Below are positions 6,872 through 19,970 of a stretch of DNA of 64,000 nt, piece after piece. The translations under genes and the position numbers were made by a program. How positions within the stretch are numbered: the stretch's first letter is position 1; every line of letters starts with the position of its first letter. The DNA comes from Chlorobiales bacterium Clorobi_01 (GTDB lineage Bacteria > Bacteroidota > Chlorobiia > Chlorobiales > Chlorobiaceae). The DNA lies in contig LUZT01000004.1 in the NCBI GenBank assembly GCA_001602925.1, positions 124,001-188,000 of the forward strand, read 5' to 3'. The notes under the pieces were generated by a model, which worked only from the letters and a program-made list of their open reading frames with translations, was not told where the DNA came from and did no database searches.

Positions 6872-8845
6872 TCAGAGCGCCATTACTTCGGCGAATATCT
6901 GCTTTTCGGTGAATCCCGCCAGATCGATACTGTTCGATCGGCAGAAGGTCACGCAGGTGCCGCATCCCTGGCAGAGGCCCGGATTGACGCTGGCGACCTC
7001 CTTGATAAGGTTGCCGTTGCGGTCCCTGATCTCCTTCTGCTCGATAGCGTTGTACGGACAGGCATAGACGCAGCCCCAGCATCCGGCGCAGGTCGATTCG
7101 CCGACGGCAGCCACTACCGGCTCGCGTTCGAGCTGTTCGCGGCTGAACAGGCCGAGCACCTTGGCTGCCGCCGCTGAAGCCTGGGCGACCGAATCGGGAA
7201 TATCTTTCGGTGACTGGCATGCACCGCAGAGGTAGATGCCGGCGGTGGCGGTTTCGACCGGGCGCAGCTTCAGGTGCGCTTCGTTGTAGAAGCCGTACTC
7301 GTCGTAGCCGATGCCGATGCGTTTGGCAAACTCCTTTGCGTCCGGCTGCGGGACGATGGCCGTGGCGAGCACCACCATGTCGGCAGCCACCTCGACCGGC
7401 TTGCCGAGCAGCGTATCGACGCCGCGCACGATCAGCTTGCCGTTCTCTTCGAACACCTTGCTGACACGGCCCCTCAGGTACTCGGCCTCATCCTCCTCGA
7501 TGGCACGGCGGGTGAACTCGTCGTACCCCTTGCCCGCGGCGCGGATGTCCATGTAGAAAATCTTGCTGTTGCTGCCATGGTGCTTGTGCGCATAGAGCAT
7601 GGCGTGTTTTGCCGTGTACATGCAGCAAATCTTGGAGCAGTATTTGACGCCTTTCGACGGATCGCGCGAACCGGCGCACTGGATGAAGACCACGGTCTCC
7701 GGTTCCTTGCCGTCCGACGGGCGCAGAATCTTTCCGGCGGTCGGGCCGCTGGCCGAGGCGAGCCGTTCGAAGCTGAGGCCGGTAATGACGTCCTTGTATT
7801 TGCCGTAACCGTATTCGCCGTACACACTCGTGTCCTGAATCTGGAAGCCGGTGGCTACGACAATCGCGCCAACCTCGTACTCCTCGTAAGTGTCCTGCAT
7901 CTCGAAATCGATGCAGTTCTCGATCTGGCAGGTCTTCTGGCAGATTTTGCACTTGCCGTTTTTGAAGTAGGTGCAGCGGTTTTTATCGATCACCGGCTTG
8001 TTGGGCACGGCCTGTGCGAATGGCGTATAGATCGCCGTGCGGTTGCCGAGTCCGCATTCGAACTCGCTCGGAATCTTCTTGACCGGGCACTTCTGAATGC
8101 AGTCGCCGCAGCCGGTGCATTTGTCAATATCGACGTAGCGCGCCTTTTTGCGCACCTTCACTTTGAAATTGCCGATGTAGCCGTCAACCTCTTCGACCTC
8201 CGAATACGTCAACACCTTGATGTTCGGATGCTGTATCGCTTCCACCATGCGCGGCGTCAGAATGCACTGCGAGCAGTCGAGCGTCGGGAAGGTTTCGGAG
8301 AGCTGCGACATGTGGCCGCCAATCGATGGCTCACGTTCAACAAGAATCACTTCGCGTCCGGCTCCGGCGATGTCGAGCGCCGCCTGGATGCCCGCGATGC
8401 CGCCGCCGATGACCAGAGCGCGTCGGGTGACCGGCACGGAGATCGGCTTCAACTCGTTGTTTCGCTTGACCTTTTCGACCAGCGAGCGGGTGATCTCGAT
8501 CGCCTTTTCGGTGGCCTGATCCTTGTCCGAATGCACCCATGAGCACTGCTCGCGGATGTTGGCCAGTTCGAGCATGTACGGGTTGAGTCCGGCCTCGGCA
8601 CACGCCTTGCGGAAGGTCGTTTCGTGCATCCTCGGCGAACAGGCCGCCACCACGACGCCCGTCAGGTTGTTCTCCCTGATCGCGCGTTTGACCGTTTCCT
8701 GCCCGGGATCGGAGCAGAAATATTTATACTCGTTGCAGATTTCCACGCCGGGATGGTCGGACAATGCCTTGACAAGGTTGCCCGTATCGACCTTCGAGGC
8801 GATATTTTCACCGCAGTGACAGACGAAGACTCCTATTTTTGCCAT
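6872..8845 (-). CDS. hdrA: heterodisulfide reductase subunit A (HdrA), flavoprotein
   Basis: The 657-residue HdrA carries the FAD that in characterised relatives bifurcates electrons. The sequence shows an N-terminal CHCGEN segment (9-14), an FAD-binding GGGIAGIQ turn (147-154), the CSQC pair (191-194), a ferredoxin motif CTGCGDCIQKC (243-253), a further cysteine group near 291-311, and two C-terminal [4Fe-4S] motifs (586, 589, 592, 596 and 625, 628, 631, 635). I start at the ATG giving MAKIGVFVCHCG; an upstream in-frame start adds 16 unconserved residues. It lies between fused hdrCB and flxD. QmoA is a relative, but QmoC-type membrane genes are absent. Confidence 0.93.
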   Translation of the reverse strand: MAKIGVFVCHCGENIASKVDTGNLVKALSDHPGVEICNEYKYFCSDPGQETVKRAIRENNLTGVVVAACSPRMHETTFRKACAEAGLNPYMLELANIREQCSWVHSDKDQATEKAIEITRSLVEKVKRNNELKPISVPVTRRALVIGGGIAGIQAALDIAGAGREVILVEREPSIGGHMSQLSETFPTLDCSQCILTPRMVEAIQHPNIKVLTYSEVEEVDGYIGNFKVKVRKKARYVDIDKCTGCGDCIQKCPVKKIPSEFECGLGNRTAIYTPFAQAVPNKPVIDKNRCTYFKNGKCKICQKTCQIENCIDFEMQDTYEEYEVGAIVVATGFQIQDTSVYGEYGYGKYKDVITGLSFERLASASGPTAGKILRPSDGKEPETVVFIQCAGSRDPSKGVKYCSKICCMYTAKHAMLYAHKHHGSNSKIFYMDIRAAGKGYDEFTRRAIEEDEAEYLRGRVSKVFEENGKLIVRGVDTLLGKPVEVAADMVVLATAIVPQPDAKEFAKRIGIGYDEYGFYNEAHLKLRPVETATAGIYLCGACQSPKDIPDSVAQASAAAAKVLGLFSREQLEREPVVAAVGESTCAGCWGCVYACPYNAIEQKEIRDRNGNLIKEVASVNPGLCQGCGTCVTFCRSNSIDLAGFTEKQIFAEVMAL

Positions 8846-9167
8846 CCTGAAGCCCTGAGTTGATATTGTTTCCGGCACCGGAGCGAAAAGCACCGCATGC
8901 CGCCAGACTATGGGGACAATCAGTCCCGAATACCGCTGTTTTCAGCAGTGCAGTTCAAGCTTTGCGTATTGAGATTCCCTTTCCGGCTTCTCTCCTGTTT
9001 GTTCAGATGTTCATCCTGAGCGAGCAGGACGCTGACGCAGGTATCGTCCGGTCAGGGTAGTATCCCGCCGGATGACGGGATGTTGCCGGAGCCGGTCGGA
9101 CAAACCACCTGATTAAAACCCTCAATGTACGATTCAAACAGCTTTTTTCTCATACACTGCGAGCGCA
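8846..9167. other. 322-nt gap between hdrCB and hdrA
   Basis: No gene is supported here. The stretch includes a short inverted repeat ATCCCG..CGGGAT (9063-9081) and, at 9009-9040, a CATCCTGAGCGAGCAGGAC stretch that resembles dispersed bacterial intergenic sequence. The gap interrupts an otherwise tight operon, so hdrA may have its own promoter, but I cannot point to clear -35 and -10 boxes. Confidence 0.4.
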
Positions 9168-10670
9168 TTAATGGTTTCTGACCATGCCGGTTGCCGGAAC
9201 GAAGTGTTTGTCGAGTGCGACCTCTTCAGGACTCGCGCCGCAAGCCATCGCGACCAGATCGGAAATGTAGTACACCGGCATCTCGCCGACGTCGTTGTAC
9301 CGTTTGCGCATTCCTTCCTGACGCATGTCGAGGTTGGTGTGGCAGAGCGGACAGGCCACGACGAAACCGCCCGCGCCGTTGACGGTGGCGTTTTTGGCGA
9401 TCTTGTGGGTCAGATCCTCGATCATCTCCTGCTGGGCCATCGTCAGGCCCGCGCCGCAGCACTCGACCTTGTAGGCCCAGTCAACCGGCTTGGCGCCGAG
9501 CGCCTCGATGATTGCCTCCATCTTGGTCGGATTTTCCGGGTCGTCGTAACCCATCGCATCGAAAGGACGCACCAGCAGGCAGCCGTAGTAGCAGGCCAGC
9601 GGCATATCCTTGAGCGGGTGGGTGACCCGTTTTTTGATCTCTTCGGGATCCATGCCTTCGAGCACCTGCATGACGCCGATGAACTGCGCCTTGCATTCGG
9701 TGTCGCGTCCCATTACGCTCTTCAGCTCGTTGCGCAGCTCTTCGGACTCGATGAGCGCTTTTCGGGCAGTCACCTGGCGGTTCAGGCAGGCGGCGCAGGG
9801 GGCGAGCACGTAGTCGAAGCCCTGCTGGTCGGCCAGCGCCTGGTTTCTCGCAGGCAGAAGCACTGAGAGCTTGTGGTTGGTGGCGTGAGCCGAACTCGCG
9901 CCGCAGCAGTTCCAGTCCTCGATCTCATGGAGCCTTATGCCGAGCCGGTCGCACATCTTGCGGATGGAGATGTCGTAATCCTTTGCCGTGCCGGAGAGCG
10001 AGCAGCCGGGATAGTAGCCGATGGTCATGCCGGGAGTGATTCTGACCGGTTCATCGGCTTTGAAGGTGCGCTTGACGGGCTTGCGTTTTGGCGCAGCCGT
10101 GTGGCTTTCCAGTTCAGCAATCTTGAAAATTTTCTCGATCTGCCCCTTCTGTTCGACGGTCTCTTTTGCCGTGATGGCCGTCACCGGATTGATCTTGCCC
10201 TGCTTCATCATTTTGAGGCCAGCGCCGGCGTCCTGCAAAAAGGTGCGTGTGCGCAGCTTGTAGCTGTTGACGAGCGCGAGCTCCTGCAAGCGGCCGCTCT
10301 TGCGTACCGTGTTGAGGAACGAGGTATGGAAGGCGGTGACCAGCTTTTTGGCCTTATCGGACGAGACGATTCCGCTCTTTAGAGCCATTTCCCTGACCGC
10401 ATCCATCGTGCCTGCGATCTCCATGTTCTGAGGGCAGCGGGCCGTGCAGGTCATGCAGCCGATGCAGTACCAGAGAGAATCGCTCTGCATGGCCTCCTCG
10501 ACGTAGCCGGCCTGCACGAGGCGCATGATTCTGGCGGGCGGGTTGTCCATGAAGCCCCCGGCGGGGCATCCCGCGGTGCATTTGCCGCATTGATAGCAGC
10601 AGGCGTAATTGTTGCCTGTCGTTTGTTCGAGCTGCCGCTTCAATGAATCTGTACGGATAGTATGCTCCAT
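9168..10670 (-). CDS. hdrCB: fused heterodisulfide reductase HdrC-HdrB protein
   Basis: One 500-residue chain combines both disulfide-reducing subunits. Residues 1-100 are HdrC-like with two [4Fe-4S] motifs (cysteines 25, 28, 31, 35 and 69, 72, 75, 79). Residues 215 onward are HdrB-like with two CCG domains: YYPGCSLSG then NCCGASSAH (CCG at 255-257), and CYYGCLLVRP then ECCGAG (CCG at 404-406). CCG cysteines hold the noncubane cluster where the disulfide is reduced. It is the promoter-proximal gene of the operon, transcribed away from mscL. The natural disulfide substrate is unknown; DsrC-type partners or small thiols are possible. Confidence 0.9.
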   Translation of the reverse strand: MEHTIRTDSLKRQLEQTTGNNYACCYQCGKCTAGCPAGGFMDNPPARIMRLVQAGYVEEAMQSDSLWYCIGCMTCTARCPQNMEIAGTMDAVREMALKSGIVSSDKAKKLVTAFHTSFLNTVRKSGRLQELALVNSYKLRTRTFLQDAGAGLKMMKQGKINPVTAITAKETVEQKGQIEKIFKIAELESHTAAPKRKPVKRTFKADEPVRITPGMTIGYYPGCSLSGTAKDYDISIRKMCDRLGIRLHEIEDWNCCGASSAHATNHKLSVLLPARNQALADQQGFDYVLAPCAACLNRQVTARKALIESEELRNELKSVMGRDTECKAQFIGVMQVLEGMDPEEIKKRVTHPLKDMPLACYYGCLLVRPFDAMGYDDPENPTKMEAIIEALGAKPVDWAYKVECCGAGLTMAQQEMIEDLTHKIAKNATVNGAGGFVVACPLCHTNLDMRQEGMRKRYNDVGEMPVYYISDLVAMACGASPEEVALDKHFVPATGMVRNH

Positions 10671-10949
10671 CGATTGATGACTGCTGATGTTATGGTATCT
10701 TGGAAACTGCCTGACGTTTCGAACGCCGGTGAGCCGTTTGGCTGCGGTGATACAGTAAGATTCTACGTCAAGGTTTCGGGAGTGCCTGCTGTTTTTGGAT
10801 GAATTCGTGCGGGTTCTACAAAGACATGAGCTTTTATTGTAACAAAAAATACACTAATGTCCAATTAAGGGGGTTTATTTTCTTGGCCTTCCCTGAATGT
10901 CGTATCAGTGTGACATGTACAATCGGATAAACAACAAACAACGACGACT

Positions 10950-11405
10950 ATGCTGAAAGAGTTCAGAGAGTTTGCCCTCAAGGGCAATGTGGTTGATATG
11001 GCTGTTGGCATCATCATCGGTGGCGCCTTTGGGGCCTTGGTTAATTCGCTGGTGAACGATCTTCTGATGCCGCCGCTTGGCCTTCTTCTGAAAGGGGTTG
11101 ATTTTTCAAATCTTTTTGTCGTCCTGAAAGAGGGTACTCAACCGGGGCCCTATATCGCATTGGCTGACGCCAAAACCGCCGGCGCGGTCACGCTCAATTA
11201 CGGCCTGTTCGTCAATGCGCTTATCGGCTTTCTGATCATGGCCTTTGCCGTGTTTCTCCTTGTCCGGTCGATCAACAGGCTTCGCAGCATGAGCGAAAAG
11301 TCGGCCGCTCCAGCCATCGCACCTCAGACCAAAGAGTGTCCGTTCTGCTTTTCGACTATCCCGCTCAAAGCTGTGCGGTGCCCGAATTGCACGTCGCAGT
11401 TGTAA
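10950..11405 (+). CDS. mscL: large-conductance mechanosensitive channel with C-terminal zinc ribbon
   Basis: A homo-oligomeric inner-membrane channel that opens under high membrane tension to release solutes during osmotic downshock. Residues 1-110 are standard MscL: N-terminal amphipathic helix [22 protein letters not shown]1 with the [12 protein letters not shown] constriction, and TM2 (about 86-107). Unusually, the C-terminus holds four cysteines (130, 133, 144, 147; CPFC and CPNC), a rubredoxin-like zinc ribbon in place of the ordinary helical tail. Starts at the ATG with the canonical N-terminus. Monocistronic, divergent from the hdr-flx operon. Confidence 0.95.
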   Translation: MLKEFREFALKGNVVDMAVGIIIGGAFGALVNSLVNDLLMPPLGLLLKGVDFSNLFVVLKEGTQPGPYIALADAKTAGAVTLNYGLFVNALIGFLIMAFAVFLLVRSINRLRSMSEKSAAPAIAPQTKECPFCFSTIPLKAVRCPNCTSQL

Positions 11406-11554
11406 AAAACGGATGAGTCGGGAGCTTCCTGGTAACAAACGGCAGGTTTTTTGGTAGTTCTCCTATGGAGATCAACGGCTTTTTGTTTATGATTGGGTTT
11501 GCTTTGATAAAAATTTAGTGTAGCTGTTTCAACGATATTCCGAAACCAGAAACC

Positions 11555-12766
11555 ATGTTCGACGAGATAGAATTTGACAAGATCAAGAGACTTCCAAAAT
11601 ATGTGTTTGCCGCCGTCAACGAGCTGAAAATGGCTGAACGTCGGGCAGGGGAGGATGTTATCGATTTTTCGATGGGCAATCCTGACGGACCGACACCCCA
11701 GCACATTATCGACAAGCTTGTCGAGAGTGTCAGCAAACCCAAGACGCATGGCTATTCGGTTTCGAAGGGGATTTACAAGCTTCGTGGAGCTATCGGCGGC
11801 TGGTATCGCGACAAGTACAATGTCGATCTCGATCTCGACCGCGAGGTTGTGGTGACGATGGGGTCGAAAGAGGGGTATGTCCATCTGGTGCAGGCGATTA
11901 CCAATCCCGGCGATCTGGCCATTGTGCCCGATCCGTGCTATCCGATCCACTCGCAGGCGTTCATTCTCGCTGGCGGGAACGTGCATCGCATGAAGCTTGA
12001 GATGAACGAGGACTACACGCTCGACGAGGAGGCCTTTTTTCATAATGTCGAAACCGCTCTTCGCGAATCGTCGCCCAAGCCGAAGTACCTCGTGGTCAAC
12101 TTCCCGAACAACCCTACGACGGCTACGGTTGAGCTCCCGTTTTACGAGCGTCTGGTCGAGCTGGCGCGCAGAGAGCGATTTTACATTATCAGTGACATCG
12201 CCTATGCCGAGATTACCTTCGACGGTTATGTGACTCCCTCCATCCTCCAGGTGCCGGGGGCGAAAGATGTGGCTGTCGAAAGCTACACGCTTTCGAAGAC
12301 CTACAACATGGCCGGCTGGCGCATGGGCTTCATGGTTGGTAACGCCAAGCTTGTCGGTGCTCTCGAAAAAATCAAGAGCTGGCTCGATTATGGCACCTTC
12401 ACGCCGATCCAGGTTGCCTCGACGATCGCGCTCACCGGAGACCAGAGCTGCGTCCGGGAGATCAGCGAGGTGTATCGCAAACGGCGTGACGTGCTCATTT
12501 CAAGCTTCGCCAACGCAGGTTGGGATATTGTTTCTCCGAAGGCATCGATGTTCGTCTGGGCGAGAATTCCCGAACAGATGCGTGCCATGGGCAGCCTCGA
12601 ATTCAGTAAAAAGCTGCTCATCGAAGGCAAGGTTGCGGTCAGCCCCGGTATCGGCTTCGGCACCTACGGCGACGAGTATGTCCGTGTGGCGATGATCGAG
12701 AACGAAGAGCGAATCCGTCAGGCCGCGAGGAATATCAAACGCTTTTTGAAGAATAACGCCGGGTAG
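11555..12766 (+). CDS. alaC: AlaC-type class I aminotransferase (alanine-synthesising)
   Basis: A 403-residue PLP-dependent aminotransferase, probably making alanine from pyruvate with glutamate as donor; related to LL-diaminopimelate aminotransferases. Seen are SMGNPDGPTP (39-48), the VNFPNNPTTAT active-site segment (181-191), DIAYAEITFDG (214-224) and the Schiff-base lysine K248 in SYTLSKTYNMAGWRMGF. The length fits the AlaC/YfdZ family. It stands alone, with a strong hairpin terminator shared with nnr downstream. The exact amino acid preference cannot be read from sequence. Confidence 0.88.
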   Translation: MFDEIEFDKIKRLPKYVFAAVNELKMAERRAGEDVIDFSMGNPDGPTPQHIIDKLVESVSKPKTHGYSVSKGIYKLRGAIGGWYRDKYNVDLDLDREVVVTMGSKEGYVHLVQAITNPGDLAIVPDPCYPIHSQAFILAGGNVHRMKLEMNEDYTLDEEAFFHNVETALRESSPKPKYLVVNFPNNPTTATVELPFYERLVELARRERFYIISDIAYAEITFDGYVTPSILQVPGAKDVAVESYTLSKTYNMAGWRMGFMVGNAKLVGALEKIKSWLDYGTFTPIQVASTIALTGDQSCVREISEVYRKRRDVLISSFANAGWDIVSPKASMFVWARIPEQMRAMGSLEFSKKLLIEGKVAVSPGIGFGTYGDEYVRVAMIENEERIRQAARNIKRFLKNNAG

Positions 12767-12792
12767 TGAGCGTTTGCAGATTTTGTCGGCAA

Positions 12793-12841
12793 AAGCATAA
12801 AGCAAAAAGGGAGCACTCGCTCCCTTTTTGCTTTATGCCTT
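12793..12841. terminator. long bidirectional terminator between alaC and nnr
   Basis: About 20 nt of near-perfect inverted repeat (GCATAAAGCAAAAAGGGAGC and its complement) with a 4-nt loop. A/T tracts within the arms give a usable terminator on both strands for the convergent genes. Confidence 0.9.
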
Positions 12842-12848
12842 TGTGCCG

Positions 12849-14432
12849 TTATTCCTCGCTTTCGAACAATTCCAGTACGGCCTGGGGGATGGCTTGCAGC
12901 ACATCCACTGATGATACAAGGCTTGAAACATTCGATGCGAGGTCTCCGGCTCTGCCGTGCAGCCATGCGGCTGCGGCTGCGGCTTCGTGGGTGTCGAGGC
13001 CTTTTGCGGCAAGCGCGCCGATCATGCCGGAGAGTACGTCGCCCGTGCCTGCCGAGGCGAGGGCTTCGGTGCCGCTGTTCGAGATGAGCACCATGCCCGA
13101 CGGCGCGGCGACGAAGGTCGGTGTGCCTTTGAGGAGCAGGTTGGCGTTCCACTCCTCGGCGAGCATCCGCGCTGTGTCGATCGGTGAGATCATGATGTCC
13201 TCGACCGACAGGCCGGACAACCGGCTGCATTCGCCCGCGTGTGGCGTCAGCACAGCGTCTTCGAGGGCGGTTACCCTGTTGAACAGATTGCGCTCGGCGA
13301 TGGCGTAGAGTGCGTCGGCGTCAAGCACCAGCTTTTTGCCAGCGATCTCGGGTGTGCAGAGCAGTGTTTCGACCAGCTCCTGCGCCTCTTCGCTGCGCCC
13401 CAGGCCGCAGCCGATAACAATCGCATCAGCCCATTTCGCCTTTTCGATGATGGAAACCATATCTCGCCCGATCACCACTACTTCCGGGGCGAAGCTGTGC
13501 ATCACCGATGCCTGGCCGTCCGGCAGCGAGCAGCAGACGTAACCTGCACCGGTTTTGACGGCCGCGCGGGCCGCGAGCAGGGCTGCGCCGAGCATCGAGC
13601 CGCCGCCGTCCGCCGAGCCGGTGACGAGCAGTACCTTCCCGTTCAGATGCTTGGCGCTCGACGGGTCGCGCAACAGATAGCTTTCCGCCGCGAAGGTTTC
13701 GTCCACCAGCAGGCAGGAGGTTGGTTCGACCAGGAACTCCGGTATCGAGATTTCTGCGGTCTGAATCTCTCCGCAGAGCGATGGACCAGAATTCTGAAAA
13801 AATCCGGTCTTGAGGAAGGCCATGGTGACGGTCATGTCCGCCTTGACGCAGGGATTGGCGCAACGTCCGTTCGTTGCGTCGAGTCCAGAGGGAATATCGA
13901 CTGCCACCGTAACGGCTTCGGAGTGGGCGTTGACAAAATTGATGAGTTCGATGGCCGATTTTGCCGGTTCCGGGAGTTGCGGGTCGTCAGGATCGATCCT
14001 GATGCCGGTACCGAAAATGGCGTCCACGACGACCTGGTATTCGGTTGCCCCAACAGCTGTGCGAGCCTCGTCGATGCCGGCAAAAATTCTGAGGCCCTCG
14101 TTGTAGCGCCGGTATGCCTTGAGGATGTGCAGCCCTTCGAGGTTTACTCCGGCGAGATCATCCTCCGGCCAGACGAGCAGCACATCGACCTGCGCGCCTT
14201 TGTTCAGGAGGTGGCGCGCCACGACGAAGCCGTCGCCGCCGTTGTTGCCCTTGCCGCAGACGACGAACGCCGAAAGCCCGTCGAGGCTTCGCCCGCTCTC
14301 GAACCGCTCGGCGATCATCCTAACGGTTTCGCGCCCGGCAAGCTCCATCAGCCGGGTTTCCCCGGTGCGCAGCTCCTCGATGGCCGCCCGATCTGCAAGG
14401 CTCATCTCCCGCGCCGTCAATACCGGATTCAT
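12849..14432 (-). CDS. nnr: bifunctional NAD(P)H-hydrate epimerase/dehydratase
   Basis: Repairs hydrated NAD(P)H, a damage product: the N-terminal YjeF_N half epimerises NAD(P)HX and the C-terminal half dehydrates it using ADP or ATP. The 527-residue length suits the fused form. VVCGKGNNGGDGFVVARHL marks the epimerase domain; the GSADGGGSMLGAALLAARAA region and NSGTEALASAGTGDVLSGM mark the ribokinase-like dehydratase. I use the ATG for MNPVLTAREM, 13 nt after the purL stop; an in-frame upstream start would overlap purL. Probably cotranscribed with purL. Confidence 0.95.
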   Translation of the reverse strand: MNPVLTAREMSLADRAAIEELRTGETRLMELAGRETVRMIAERFESGRSLDGLSAFVVCGKGNNGGDGFVVARHLLNKGAQVDVLLVWPEDDLAGVNLEGLHILKAYRRYNEGLRIFAGIDEARTAVGATEYQVVVDAIFGTGIRIDPDDPQLPEPAKSAIELINFVNAHSEAVTVAVDIPSGLDATNGRCANPCVKADMTVTMAFLKTGFFQNSGPSLCGEIQTAEISIPEFLVEPTSCLLVDETFAAESYLLRDPSSAKHLNGKVLLVTGSADGGGSMLGAALLAARAAVKTGAGYVCCSLPDGQASVMHSFAPEVVVIGRDMVSIIEKAKWADAIVIGCGLGRSEEAQELVETLLCTPEIAGKKLVLDADALYAIAERNLFNRVTALEDAVLTPHAGECSRLSGLSVEDIMISPIDTARMLAEEWNANLLLKGTPTFVAAPSGMVLISNSGTEALASAGTGDVLSGMIGALAAKGLDTHEAAAAAAWLHGRAGDLASNVSSLVSSVDVLQAIPQAVLELFESEE

Positions 14433-14445
14433 TTTTTTGTCTTTT

Positions 14446-16725
14446 TTACAATTCTTCGAGATGCAACGCCGATTCAAGCGCGTGCCCGTAAGCGTGCAGC
14501 AGTTCGTCAATCATAAACTCTGCAACAAGTTGTCCGTTGACCGCGATGCTGCTGCTCTCCGGCAACACCTTGCCGATGACGCGTACCGGGACGTTCAGAC
14601 GGTCGGCCTCCTCGATGACCGCTCCGACCTTGCCGGTATCGACCGAGATCACCACGCGCCCCTGCGCCTCAGAGAAGAGCTGCTTCTGGATGGCCGCGCC
14701 CTCCTTGCAGGAGCATTCGAGATCGACCTCGAAGCCGAGCATCCGGTCGCGGTTCATGATCGACTTTTCGGCAAGCGTGACCGCAAGACCACCATCCGAA
14801 ACGTCGTGCGCAGAGTTGATGAGCTTCTTCGAGGCGAGCGTGACGAGCAGTTCCTGAAGGTTTTTCTCATGGTTCAGATCGACAGCGGGAGAGTCTGTGC
14901 CCGGCGTGCCGTATTGCATCACGAGGTACTCCGAGCCGTCGAGCGAGAGTTCCGGATCGCCGAGCAGCACGATGGCGTCGCCCGCCTTTCGGAAGGTCGA
15001 TTCCACCAGATTGTCGATATTATCGAGCAGACCGATCATGCCGATGGTCGGTGTCGGATAGATCGCCGTGCGTCCACCGCCAAGCGAGGTCTCGTTGTAG
15101 AAGCTTACATTACCGCCGGTTACGGGTGTGTCGAACATGCGGCAGGCGTCGCCCATGCCTTCGACGGCGCTCTTGAACTGGAAGTAGACCTCCGGCTTGT
15201 AGGGATTGCCGAAGTTCAGGCAGTTGGTCACGGCGAGCGGTTTTGCGCCGGTGCAGGCGATGTTGCGCGCGCACTCGGCCACGGCGATCGCGCCGCCCGC
15301 TTTCGGATTGAGATAGACGTAGCGCGAGTTGCAGTCGGTCTTCATTGCGAGCCCCTTTTTGGTGCCCTTGATGCGGATGACCGCCGCGTCGGTCTGGCCC
15401 GCCGGGGTGACGGTGTTGGTCTGCACCATCGAGTCGTACTGCTGGTAGACCCACGCTTTGCTGGCGATGTTCGGGCGGGAGAGCAGTTGCAGCGAGAGCG
15501 CCTTGAAGTCGAGCGAGTCGTCCGCCGCGAGGTCTGCCGCCGGAGTGTCAGGCTTTTTCTCGACTGCCTCGCGGATGTAGACCGGCGCGCCGCCGCCGAG
15601 CACGAGTGAGATGGCCGGAATCTCGGCGACCACCTCGCCGTGGTGGCGTACGCGCAGCATGTTGTCGTCCGTCACCTGTCCGATCACCACGGCGCTCACA
15701 TCCCACTTTTTATAGACGTCGATGATCTCACGCTCGCGCCCTTTCTCGGCTACGATCAGCATCCGCTCCTGCGACTCCGAAAGCATCAGCTCGTAGGCGG
15801 TCATGCCCTTTTCGCGGGCGGGCGTCAAGTCGAGGTCGATCTCGATGCCGCCGCTGCCGGTTTTCTCGATGCCGCGCGCGCTCATCTCTGAGGTGGAGCT
15901 GGTCAGCCCAGCTGCGCCCATGTCCTGCAAGCCTACCACTGCGCCGGTCGCGATCGCTTCGAGCGTGGCTTCGAGCAGCAGCTTCTCGGCGAAGGGATCG
16001 CCCACCTGCACGCTCGGTCGCTTGTCTTCCGATGCCTCGCTGAGGTCTTCCGATGCGAAGGTTGCGCCGTGGATGCCGTCGCGGCCAGTCGATGAACCGA
16101 CGATCAGCACCGGATTGCCCTTGCCCCAAGCCGTGGCGCTCACGGTTTTGTGATGCTTGACGAGGCCGACCGACATGGCGTTGACCAGCGGGTTGCCGGT
16201 GTAGCAATCCTCGAAGTAGATTTCGCCGCCAACGGTCGGCACCCCGAACGAGTTGCCGTAGTCGCCGATGCCTCGCACCACGCCGTCCACGAGGTAACGC
16301 ACGCGAGGGTCGCGCGGCGAGCCGAAGCGCAGCGAGTCAAGCGACGCCACCGGCCTTGCGCCCATCGTGAAGATGTCGCGATGGATACCACCGACACCCG
16401 TGGCCGCGCCCTGATAAGGTTCGACTGCTGAAGGGTGGTTGTGCGACTCGATCTTGAATGCCACAGCGAGGTTGTCGCCAATATCGACAAGGCCAGCGTT
16501 CTCCTCGCCTGCCTGCGTGAGCAGCGAAGCACCGTCGCGCGGCAGGGTCTTGAGCACGGCGATAGAGTTCTTGTAGCTGCAATGCTCGGACCACATCACC
16601 GAGTAGATGCCCAACTCGGTAAAGGAGGGCGTCCGGCCAAGGACTTCACAAATCTTGGCGTACTCCTCTTCGTTCAGGCCATGCTCCTGGGCCAGCTTCA
16701 GGTTCACTTCAGGTTCGGTGCTCAT
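14446..16725 (-). CDS. purL: phosphoribosylformylglycinamidine synthase, small-type PurL
   Basis: Catalyses the ATP-dependent conversion of FGAR to FGAM in purine synthesis, taking ammonia from a PurQ partner. The 759 residues match the small PurL used with separate PurS and PurQ. Seen are the N-terminal SEHCSYKNS segment, [26 protein letters not shown], the repeated glycine-rich ATP sites and [17 protein letters not shown]. No purS or purQ lies next to it. The ATG start gives MSTEPEVNL. It is followed by nnr after 13 nt. Confidence 0.97.
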   Translation of the reverse strand: MSTEPEVNLKLAQEHGLNEEEYAKICEVLGRTPSFTELGIYSVMWSEHCSYKNSIAVLKTLPRDGASLLTQAGEENAGLVDIGDNLAVAFKIESHNHPSAVEPYQGAATGVGGIHRDIFTMGARPVASLDSLRFGSPRDPRVRYLVDGVVRGIGDYGNSFGVPTVGGEIYFEDCYTGNPLVNAMSVGLVKHHKTVSATAWGKGNPVLIVGSSTGRDGIHGATFASEDLSEASEDKRPSVQVGDPFAEKLLLEATLEAIATGAVVGLQDMGAAGLTSSTSEMSARGIEKTGSGGIEIDLDLTPAREKGMTAYELMLSESQERMLIVAEKGREREIIDVYKKWDVSAVVIGQVTDDNMLRVRHHGEVVAEIPAISLVLGGGAPVYIREAVEKKPDTPAADLAADDSLDFKALSLQLLSRPNIASKAWVYQQYDSMVQTNTVTPAGQTDAAVIRIKGTKKGLAMKTDCNSRYVYLNPKAGGAIAVAECARNIACTGAKPLAVTNCLNFGNPYKPEVYFQFKSAVEGMGDACRMFDTPVTGGNVSFYNETSLGGGRTAIYPTPTIGMIGLLDNIDNLVESTFRKAGDAIVLLGDPELSLDGSEYLVMQYGTPGTDSPAVDLNHEKNLQELLVTLASKKLINSAHDVSDGGLAVTLAEKSIMNRDRMLGFEVDLECSCKEGAAIQKQLFSEAQGRVVISVDTGKVGAVIEEADRLNVPVRVIGKVLPESSSIAVNGQLVAEFMIDELLHAYGHALESALHLEEL

Positions 16726-16739
16726 GGTATGGTGGAAAT

Positions 16740-16872
16740 TTTTATAGGTCTAACAGGTCTAACAGGACGTGTAGGCCAAACAGGATTGAAAATGAAAAAT
16801 CTGACCGAGGTTTTCGTTCTCATTGTCTACATCGTCCACAAAACAGGGCGGGCACAAGACCCGCCCCTGCAA
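16740..16872. repeat. intergenic repeats between secA and purL, including GGGCGGG copy 2
   Basis: Holds tandem GGTCTAACA units (16747-16764) with a looser third copy, a GTCTAC/GTCCAC stretch like that at 1149-1190, and at 16846-16870 the palindrome GGGCGGGCACAAGACCCGCC, a near copy of that at 3578-3603. Reads as a mosaic of dispersed repeats, not a gene. Confidence 0.5.
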
Positions 16873-16874
16873 GG

Positions 16875-19970
<3,096 letters not shown>

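Noticed and set aside
7274-8542. Plus-strand open frame of 422 codons opposite hdrA
   Set aside because: Shadow of the GC-rich hdrA gene; no recognisable domain and no ribosome-binding site.
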